A DNA stretch of 64,000 nt from Pinibacter aurantiacus (GTDB taxonomy: Bacteria; Bacteroidota; Bacteroidia; Chitinophagales; Chitinophagaceae). The stretch covers positions 310,001 to 374,000 of the forward strand of contig NZ_JAHSPG010000008.1 in the NCBI RefSeq assembly GCF_019130065.1, read 5' to 3'. Shown one piece after another: positions 51,457 through 57,413 of the stretch. Each line of letters opens with the position of its first letter. The first letter of the stretch is position 1. Under the pieces are notes generated by a model, which was not told where the DNA came from, did not search any database, and worked only from the letters and a program-made list of their open reading frames with translations. The position numbers and the translations under genes were made by a program.

Positions 51457-52786
51457 TCCCGAAATATCAAAAGGTGTAGATTGGTTGCTGGTATGGTTGT
51501 TCATCATACTTTCCGGCATTGGCATCATGAGTATTTTCGCGGCTACTTTTCGTGAAGGAGATAACGTGTTGCAGGGTTTTCTTTCATTAAAAACAGACTA
51601 TAGCAGGCAGACATTATACTTTGGTATCGCAAGCGTTCTCGCGGTTTTTATTCTGCTAACAGACAGTAAATTTTTTACGGCCACGGCGAACCTGTGGTAT
51701 GCAGCGGGCATGTTTTTATTGTTGCTTGTATTTCCATTTCATACAAATATTAAGGGAACGGAATCAATCATCAGAATTGGTGGCGCATTTCAGTTGCAGC
51801 CAGCCGAGCTATGTAAAGTATTTGTGAACCTTGCCTTGGCAAAATACTTGTCACGTGTAGAAACGGATTTCTCTAAGACTCAGTCACAATTGATTGCCGC
51901 AGCCATTGCGCTCGTACCGGGATTTATTTCTATTGCACAACATGAAACCGGTTTGGCACTTGTGTACTTTTCGTTTTTCCTTGTAATGTTCCGTGAAGGT
52001 TTGCCAGCGGGCATTTTGATCATTGGGTTCTCCGCCGCGGTATTGGTAGTGGCAACGTTACTCATGGAGCCGAACACACTTGCGATTATTTTAACGGTCA
52101 TCGCGCTGCTATGCATATACATCATGCGAAAACAGATCAAACGCAAAAGAAGATTGCTGTTTCTGATCATTGGTATTTGGGTGGTGTGTGTGGGCGTACA
52201 ACGCTTTGCCGTGCCATTTATGTTTGATCATGTTTTTAAACCGTACCAGGTAAAACGTATCTATGATACAATAGGTAAAGAGTACGTGCCGAAAAACGCA
52301 GCAGATATTGCAGACCTGGAGGCAAACGGCGCAAAGAAAAAAGATGATGGAGATTATAACGTTAGGCAAAGTAAAATCGCCATTGGTAGTGGTGGATTAA
52401 TTGGTAAAGGTTTATTGAAAGGAACACAAACGAGATACGACTTCGTTCCCGAGCAGCGAACGGATTTTATTTTCTGTACCATTGGCGAGGGCTTTGGGTT
52501 CCTGGGAAGCTTCGGACTACTCGGATTGTACTTTTTGTTGCTGATGCGAATCGTAACCATTGCAGAACGACAGCGAAGTGTTTTTAGCCGCGCCTATGCA
52601 TACGGCGTGGCCTCCGTAATATTCTTCCACATTGCCATTAACATATGCATGACCATTGGGCTTGCACCTGTAATTGGTATTCCATTACCCTTCATTAGCT
52701 ATGGAGGAACATCATTGCTTACCTTTACAATTTTATTGTTCATTCTCATACGTCTTGATGCCGACAGGCAGATGGTTTTGCGTTAG
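51443..52786 (+). CDS. rodA: RodA peptidoglycan glycosyltransferase (SEDS family)
   Basis: A 447-residue polytopic membrane enzyme that polymerises lipid II in the elongasome. About ten helices. SEDS marks include FQLQPAELCKVFVNLALAKY, AQHETGLALVYFSFFLVMF (with the conserved Glu/Asp-equivalent region) and the C-terminal IGIPLPFISYGGTSLL. An extracellular loop (about 270-330) includes an insert (EYVPKNAADIADLEANGAKK) longer than in E. coli RodA, as is usual in Bacteroidetes. The first 14 bases overlap mrdA, indicating coupled translation. Assignment is firm; FtsW is excluded by context. Confidence 0.95.
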   Translation: MNQHNPEISKGVDWLLVWLFIILSGIGIMSIFAATFREGDNVLQGFLSLKTDYSRQTLYFGIASVLAVFILLTDSKFFTATANLWYAAGMFLLLLVFPFHTNIKGTESIIRIGGAFQLQPAELCKVFVNLALAKYLSRVETDFSKTQSQLIAAAIALVPGFISIAQHETGLALVYFSFFLVMFREGLPAGILIIGFSAAVLVVATLLMEPNTLAIILTVIALLCIYIMRKQIKRKRRLLFLIIGIWVVCVGVQRFAVPFMFDHVFKPYQVKRIYDTIGKEYVPKNAADIADLEANGAKKKDDGDYNVRQSKIAIGSGGLIGKGLLKGTQTRYDFVPEQRTDFIFCTIGEGFGFLGSFGLLGLYFLLLMRIVTIAERQRSVFSRAYAYGVASVIFFHIAINICMTIGLAPVIGIPLPFISYGGTSLLTFTILLFILIRLDADRQMVLR

Positions 52787-52838
52787 TGGAGAGTTGAGAA
52801 TGGAGAGTTGAGAGTTAATTGAAAATTGAAAATTGTAG

Positions 52839-52857
52839 GGGCGAATTGCATTCGCCC
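52839..52857. repeat. Short GGGCGAATTGCATTCGCCC palindrome with solo arms
   Basis: The 19-base palindrome sits between rodA and the MBL gene, next to TTGAAAATTGAAAATTG words on its left and TAATTCCTAATTA words on its right that have no partners. Confidence 0.75.
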
Positions 52858-52873
52858 TCCTAATTCCTAATTA

Positions 52874-53617
52874 ATGAAAGTAATACCACTATCAGAGGGG
52901 AGTTTTTCCATAGATAAAACAAAGCTTTTTGTACCGTTTGATACGGAAAGCGATGATCTGCAAAAGCGTGCTGTAGGGAGTTTGCTCGTTGAAGTACAAC
53001 CGTTCGTTGTCATTACATCAGAAGATGTATTGTTGCTCGATGCAGGCTTGGGTTTTGAAAAAGACGGCAAACTGCAATTGCATCAGAACCTTGCAAATGC
53101 CGGCATCAATCCGGGCGACGTTACGAAAGTATTAATGTCGCATTTACACAAAGATCATGCTGGCGGCATCAGCCGTGAAATTGACAACGGGAATGCGAGA
53201 GAATTAAGTTTTCCCAACGCCACCTACTATATTCAAAAGAAAGAATTCGAATACGCATTTGAAAAAGGTTCGCCTTCTTATTTAACCGAAGACTTCGACT
53301 GCTTAAAACAGGCATCCAATGTTAAGTGGCTCGATGGCGATGGAGTGATCGACAGCTATATCAAATACCAGGTAACGGGGGCGCATTGCCCATATCACCA
53401 GGCATTCTGGATAGTAGACGGGGGAGAAACCGTGTTCTTTGGAGCAGACGTAGCGCCGCAACTTCAGCAAATGAAAAGCAAGTTTGTAGCCAAATACGAT
53501 TTCGACGGAAAGCTCTGTATGGAACTTCGGCAAAAATGGTGGCAACAAGGCAACGACGAAGGCTGGACGTTTTTGTTTTACCACGACGTGAAAACGCCCG
53601 TGTACAGCAACAAATAA
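52874..53617 (+). CDS. MBL-fold metallo-hydrolase
   Basis: A 247-residue metallo-beta-lactamase-fold enzyme. The first metal site is complete: H90-L-H92-K-D94-H95 in MSHLHKDHAGG. A further His is in TGAHCPYHQ and the metal-bridging Asp in FFGADVAPQ. No signal peptide, so it is cytoplasmic. The family covers lactonases, RNA/DNA processing enzymes, glyoxalases and phosphodiesterases; this form resembles quorum-lactonase-like or generic hydrolases but I cannot choose. It is in line with rodA but separated by repeat DNA, and convergent with the acid phosphatase gene. Confidence 0.88.
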   Translation: MKVIPLSEGSFSIDKTKLFVPFDTESDDLQKRAVGSLLVEVQPFVVITSEDVLLLDAGLGFEKDGKLQLHQNLANAGINPGDVTKVLMSHLHKDHAGGISREIDNGNARELSFPNATYYIQKKEFEYAFEKGSPSYLTEDFDCLKQASNVKWLDGDGVIDSYIKYQVTGAHCPYHQAFWIVDGGETVFFGADVAPQLQQMKSKFVAKYDFDGKLCMELRQKWWQQGNDEGWTFLFYHDVKTPVYSNK

Positions 53618-53622
53618 ATTCT

Positions 53623-53702
53623 GTAGAGACAAGGCACTGCCTTGTCTTTTGTAATTTTGAAATTCGTTATATACAGGAGACAAGGCAGTGCCTTGTCTGT
53701 AC
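53623..53702. repeat. 80-bp double palindrome, GAGACAAGGC family, between convergent genes
   Basis: Same layout as 45157-45234, with palindrome centres C and G and a core sharing TTTGAAATTCGT. The last base is the first base of the acid phosphatase stop codon (minus strand). Outer end GTAC here replaces the usual CTAC. Confidence 0.88.
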
Positions 53703-54499
53703 TAAAATCCCTTCACATTCGCCTTCATCACAGAATCTTTTTGCGCGGCAGATAATTTGTAATTGTAGTTGTAAAGCGCACTTTCCCAGTCGCCGTAAGA
53801 TGGATTAGGCAGGACAATAAATCGTTTGCCGAATTCCCCTGCGCTTATCGCCGTATTTGCGCTGCGTTCATCCAGGTTTTTCTTGTCAAACAAGGCACTG
53901 AAATCGCCAAGATTATCGCCGAGGAGAAGAATAATTTCATGTGATTGCAAAAGCGTTTGCCTTCTCGATTCTTTGCTGGAACTGCTTCCCGGCTGGCGCA
54001 TTACCAGATGCGCATCATCTGCAAATGGGAAACCAAATTTCTGAAGGTTCTTTAAAGTGCCCGCTCTTTCCTTTTCATCACGATTGGTGATATAAAAAAC
54101 CTCTACATTTTGCGAAGCGGCATATTTAAAAAAGCCAAGCGCACCGGCAAGTGTATCTGCCTGTCCCAAAGAAGTCCACTCGCTCCATGTTGCAGCATCA
54201 TAGTCCTTGCCACTTAAGGATTGCTTAGCGGCATAAGGGCTGTTGTCCAAAAACGTTTCGTCGATATCCGTAACCACTGCTTTCGGCTTTCCTGCAGCTT
54301 GTAAAGATTGGTCAAGTCTAAGCTGTGCAATATTATAAGCCTGAAAACAAAGCGCCTTATATTCTGCAGCTTTTTGCTGATAAACCGAGGCCCATAATTT
54401 GCCGTCGATGACTATTGAGGAAGAAGTTGTAGACTGTGTATGTTTTGATGGTGAACAGGCAGCACCAAATGCAGCCAATATGAACAGGTATTTTCGCAT
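53702..54499 (-). CDS. HAD-superfamily acid phosphatase, lipoprotein e(P4) type
   Basis: A 265-residue outer-membrane-anchored phosphatase or 5'-nucleotidase. Lipobox GAAC (Cys15) in MRKYLFILAAFGAACSPSKH. The class C acid phosphatase motif D78-I-D80-E-T82 (VVTDIDETFLDNSPY) is intact. Motif II Thr is seen in VFYITNRDE and the later acidic pair in LLGDNLGDF. Members salvage nucleotides such as NMN by removing phosphate. The frame is open to 54544, but a -7 element lies at 54518-54525, so I start at 54499. Its stop codon starts in the repeat element. Confidence 0.92.
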   Translation of the reverse strand: MRKYLFILAAFGAACSPSKHTQSTTSSSIVIDGKLWASVYQQKAAEYKALCFQAYNIAQLRLDQSLQAAGKPKAVVTDIDETFLDNSPYAAKQSLSGKDYDAATWSEWTSLGQADTLAGALGFFKYAASQNVEVFYITNRDEKERAGTLKNLQKFGFPFADDAHLVMRQPGSSSSKESRRQTLLQSHEIILLLGDNLGDFSALFDKKNLDERSANTAISAGEFGKRFIVLPNPSYGDWESALYNYNYKLSAAQKDSVMKANVKGF

Positions 54500-54517
54500 A
54501 TCCCTACAATTTGACGA

Positions 54518-54525
54518 CAAAGGTA
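54518..54525 (-). promoter_or_regulatory. Bacteroidetes -7 element (TACCTTTG) of the acid phosphatase gene
   Basis: On the minus strand TACCTTTG matches TAnnTTTG, 18 bp before the ATG at 54499. It excludes the longer reading from 54544. The leader would be about 12 nt. Confidence 0.55.
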
Positions 54526-54654
54526 TTTTTAATTTAAACAACAATGCGCCGGGCAGTCTCGCTAATCAGTTTAAAGAAATACCCTTTTTTAACATTAGTA
54601 TTCGAATAGCTGGTATAATTTCATTTAGCTCAACAAACGCTGATTTTTATTCAA

Positions 54655-55074
54655 ATGAAAAAAATGTTATTTATGAAGAAAGTTTTTTGCGTCATCGGAG
54701 CAGCAATAACGCTGTATTCTTGCGGAGGAAATAATGCTCCGGGTCAGCAAACAGAAACTGCAAACGCTGGTAAGGACTCGGTAACGCCGGATAAGCCACA
54801 AATTATTGGACGTTGGACAGAGCCCATACCAGGCATGGAAAAGGAAACACAGGGATTTGAACTCTTGCCCGACAGTTCTGCAAAATCAATCAACAGTGCT
54901 ACTCTTTTGTATACCAAATGGTGGCTAAAACCGGATACGCTGACACTGGTTTCCAAAAGCATCGGCAACCGCACCGAGGGCATAGACACAACGAGCTATC
55001 TAATTGTGGCACACACGCAGGATAGTTTGATCCTTAAAGACAAGGAACTCATTCTACGATATAAAAAGAATTAG
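54655..55074 (+). CDS. Small lipocalin-like lipoprotein
   Basis: A 139-residue protein with lipoprotein signal (lipobox LYSC, Cys23) and a polar linker (GGNNAPGQQTETANAGKDSV). A small beta domain (about 48-135) starts with IIGRWTEPIPG, the G-x-W opening of lipocalin-like folds, and shows strands FELLPDS, LLYTKWWLKPDTL and SLILKDKELIL. Bacteroidetes have many lipoproteins of this type with unknown ligand. Another in-frame ATG at 54673 (MKKVFCVIG) could be the true start. It is divergent from the acid phosphatase gene. Confidence 0.72.
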   Translation: MKKMLFMKKVFCVIGAAITLYSCGGNNAPGQQTETANAGKDSVTPDKPQIIGRWTEPIPGMEKETQGFELLPDSSAKSINSATLLYTKWWLKPDTLTLVSKSIGNRTEGIDTTSYLIVAHTQDSLILKDKELILRYKKN

Positions 55075-55109
55075 GGTTGCCCGCTGATCGGGGGACAAGC
55101 CTATCATTA

Positions 55110-55147
55110 AATCAGAACAGCTGCATCGAAAGATGCCTGTTCTGATT
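55110..55147. promoter_or_regulatory. Strong bulged hairpin with a GAAA loop
   Basis: AATCAGAACAG and CTGTTCTGATT form 11 bp; an inner GCATC/GATGC stem closes a GAAA tetraloop, with CT bulged on one side. There is no T tract (GGCTCG follows), so it may be a transcript 3' end, a bidirectional terminator or a structured RNA element. It follows the lipocalin-like gene by 35 bp. Confidence 0.6.
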
Positions 55148-55292
55148 GGCTCGTCTATAAAAATCCACTAAAAAGTTTCTTTTCTACCGTCTTCATTTTC
55201 AAATTTCCACATCCTCAAATTTTCAAATTATTTTGTTTTTCCCCCACAAGTTTTATCTTGTTACAGCGTCTAATAATTAAATCGGCCATTGA

Positions 55293-55874
55293 TTGGAGGA
55301 AATTCTACTTATACAGGGCTTGCAGCAAAAAGAGGAAAAATCATTCGAAGAACTCGTAAATAATTATAAAAACAAGCTTTATAATACAGTTTTGGGCCTT
55401 GTACAGAATGAAATGGATGCGGAAGATATAACCCAGGAAGTATTTATACAGGCCTACGAAAGCATCCAAAGCTTTAAGGGTGATTCTAAATTAAGCACGT
55501 GGCTTTACCGGATCGCTATATCTAAAGCGCTGGATTTCATCAGGAAAAAGAACAGGAAGAAAAGATCGGCCGTGATTTTCAGGTTCCTCGATTCGGAAAA
55601 AAAGGAGGCGGAAGAACCTGCAACCTTTCATCATCCGGGGGTAGTCTTAGAACAACGGGAAAATGCCGCAATGCTTTTCAAAGCTATTAACGAACTACCG
55701 GAAAAACAACGGATCGCGTTCACGTTGCATAAACTGGAAGCGCTGAGCTACCAGCAGATTGCAGCCGTTCTGGACACGTCTCTTTCTTCGGTGGAGTCGC
55801 TGATGCACAGGGCGAAAACGAACCTGAGAGATAGTTTGTCGGAATATTATACAAATATGATTAGTGAAAAATAG
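55293..55874 (+). CDS. ECF-type sigma factor with a TTG start
   Basis: A 193-residue sigma factor: sigma2 (about 20-90, with DAEDITQEVFIQAYESIQSF) and sigma4 (about 130-185, with LEALSYQQIAAVLDTSLSSV). An in-frame TGA directly precedes TTG at 55293, and no ATG lies in the first 30 codons, so the start must be TTG (or a rarer ATT nine bases on). It heads a run of five genes in one direction: small membrane protein, two Spy/CpxP-like proteins and a large barrel, which suggests an envelope-stress regulon. The weak start codon may limit its level. Confidence 0.9.
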   Translation: MEEILLIQGLQQKEEKSFEELVNNYKNKLYNTVLGLVQNEMDAEDITQEVFIQAYESIQSFKGDSKLSTWLYRIAISKALDFIRKKNRKKRSAVIFRFLDSEKKEAEEPATFHHPGVVLEQRENAAMLFKAINELPEKQRIAFTLHKLEALSYQQIAAVLDTSLSSVESLMHRAKTNLRDSLSEYYTNMISEK

Positions 55875-55898
55875 CTTTTTAACATTAAATTGCTACAG

Positions 55899-56207
55899 AT
55901 GAAAAAGGAAGATATTCAACATAAGGTAGAGGAAGTAATGCAAAGCCTGGACGGCGTCCAAAGTGCCGAGGCAAATCCATTCCTGTACTCTAAAGTGATG
56001 AACAGGTTGCAAAACAAAAACGTGTCGACCAGAAAGTTTTTGAGACTTTCATGGGAACTGGCTTTCGCAATGATTTTGTTTACAGGATTGAACATTGCTG
56101 CATTCTTTTATTTCAAGCAGGATGACAGCCAAAATGATGACAATGGTTCCATTACATCATTGGCGAATGAATACACAATAAACTCCAATAACTATAACTA
56201 CAACTAA
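55899..56207 (+). CDS. Small single-pass membrane protein, possible anti-sigma factor
   Basis: A 102-residue protein: acidic/basic cytoplasmic N-terminus (residues 1-50, MKKEDIQHKVEEVMQSLDGV), one transmembrane helix (about 51-73, LSWELAFAMILFTGLNIAAFFYF) and a short Asp/Asn-rich exterior tail ending NSNNYNYN. It starts 25 bp after the sigma gene. Position, topology and a helical N-terminal domain fit an anti-sigma factor, but there is no known anti-sigma motif, so this is inference. Start ATG 55899 is preferred over a TTG nine bases before. Confidence 0.72.
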   Translation: MKKEDIQHKVEEVMQSLDGVQSAEANPFLYSKVMNRLQNKNVSTRKFLRLSWELAFAMILFTGLNIAAFFYFKQDDSQNDDNGSITSLANEYTINSNNYNYN

Positions 56208-56220
56208 AGGTCCTACAACG

Positions 56221-56679
56221 ATGAGTACACTATCAAAACCTGGTTTTTTAAAATGGTTGGTTATTGTTTTATTGCTTATCAACGCCGCCACCCTGGCCTA
56301 CCTTTACATAGGAGATAAAAAGAAACCTGCGCCTCCTAAAAGAGGAAGGGATTTTATTGAAAAAGAACTTGAACTTAACGCTCAACAAAAAATACAACAC
56401 GATTCGTTACACAAAATATTTTCAGATAAACAGCAGGCGATATTTTCACGTATAAAAGTGCTGAAAGATTCTCTGTATTTCACGTCTAATGCAAATAACG
56501 ATTCAGTGCTGGTTAATCAATATACTCAACAAATTGGTGCGGAGTTGGCAACGCTTGAAAAAGAAAGTTTTTATCACTTCAAAAAAGTGCGCGGTATTTG
56601 TACACCTCAGCAGCAGATTAAACTAGATACAATTATAAGCCGCATGAACAATATGCAGCGCGGTCCGAGAAAACAATAA
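56221..56679 (+). CDS. Membrane-anchored Spy/CpxP-like (heavy-metal-sensor-type) protein
   Basis: A 152-residue protein with an N-terminal helix (about 8-31, GFLKWLVIVLLLINAATLAY) left uncleaved as an anchor. An all-helical periplasmic domain follows (about 45-150) with FIEKELELNAQQKIQHDSLH and a final CTPQQQIKLDTIIS; the QQ pairs resemble the LTxxQ repeat of Spy/CpxP. Such proteins sense or chaperone misfolded or metal-stressed envelope proteins. It starts 13 bp after the small membrane gene. Exact function is unknown. Confidence 0.82.
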   Translation: MSTLSKPGFLKWLVIVLLLINAATLAYLYIGDKKKPAPPKRGRDFIEKELELNAQQKIQHDSLHKIFSDKQQAIFSRIKVLKDSLYFTSNANNDSVLVNQYTQQIGAELATLEKESFYHFKKVRGICTPQQQIKLDTIISRMNNMQRGPRKQ

Positions 56680-56786
56680 TTAATTAAGTGTTTTTCATAA
56701 AGAGCCATCTTTAAGGTGGCCGTATAATGCCCTTTTCAAAAAATCCTTTACACGTTTTTTCATTTTTAAAACTTAACAAGAAAACT

Positions 56787-57191
56787 ATGAAATGTAAAAT
56801 CCTTTCACTGGCATTGGTGTTTACAGTATTAATAGCTGGTGCCGCAGTTGCACAAAATGGTGGAGGACAACGCACGCCTCCCACAACTGAACAAAGGTTG
56901 AAACGCTGGAATGACAACGTATTCAGCAAGTTGGATTTAAAAAACGATCAGCAGACCCAGGTGGACAAAATCTTTACAGAGTATTTTGCAAAGCAAGACT
57001 CTTTGCGTAACGCAGGAGGAGAGAGACCTTCAAGAGAAGTGATGCAAAAAATGGGTGCGGAAAGAGATGACAAAGTGAAAACGGTTTTGTCTGCAGACCA
57101 GTTTAAGAAATACCAGGATCTGGTGCAGGAGCAAATGCAGCAGATGCGCCAGCGTGGCGGTGGCCAGGGCGGCGGCAATCCACAACAGTAA
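56787..57191 (+). CDS. Secreted Spy-like (LTxxQ-type) protein
   Basis: A 134-residue protein with a cleavable signal (MKCKILSLALVFTVLIAGAA, cut after AVAQ) and a helical domain with KLDLKNDQQTQVDKIFTEYF and VLSADQFKKYQDLVQEQMQQ, two LTxxQ-like repeats. The tail is Gly/Gln-rich (QRGGGQGGGNPQQ). It resembles periplasmic chaperone-like Spy. The frame opens at 56727, but those 20 codons precede the signal peptide, so I start at 56787. A terminator follows. It is probably a soluble partner of the anchored Spy-like protein before it. Confidence 0.85.
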   Translation: MKCKILSLALVFTVLIAGAAVAQNGGGQRTPPTTEQRLKRWNDNVFSKLDLKNDQQTQVDKIFTEYFAKQDSLRNAGGERPSREVMQKMGAERDDKVKTVLSADQFKKYQDLVQEQMQQMRQRGGGQGGGNPQQ

Positions 57192-57213
57192 AAATTTGGA
57201 CGGGTTCTTTATA

Positions 57214-57246
57214 AGAGGTGTCAATAAAATTGGCACCTCTTTTTTT
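57214..57246 (+). terminator. Rho-independent terminator after the Spy-like gene
   Basis: AGAGGTGTCAA and TTGGCACCTCT form an 11-bp stem (one G-T pair) around TAAAA, followed by TTTTTT. Confidence 0.9.
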
Positions 57247-57298
57247 GTGCGCGGCACGAAAGTTTTGGCGAATAAGAACGTCTAAACTGTGAGACAAG

Positions 57299-57398
57299 TA
57301 ATTGAATAACTGAGTAACTGAATAACTGAGTGGTTGAATTGTAAATGTCTTTCCCCATATAGGCCATTCAGTTATTCAGTTACTCAGTTATTCAGTTC
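57299..57398. repeat. Inverted repeat, GTTATTCA word family
   Basis: The left arm (57299-57334, ATTGAATAACTGAGTAACTG words) pairs with 57363-57398 (CATTCAGTTATTCAGTTACT words). It ends 15 bp before the barrel gene ATG. Confidence 0.88.
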
Positions 57399-57413
57399 TT
57401 AAGACAAGAAATT

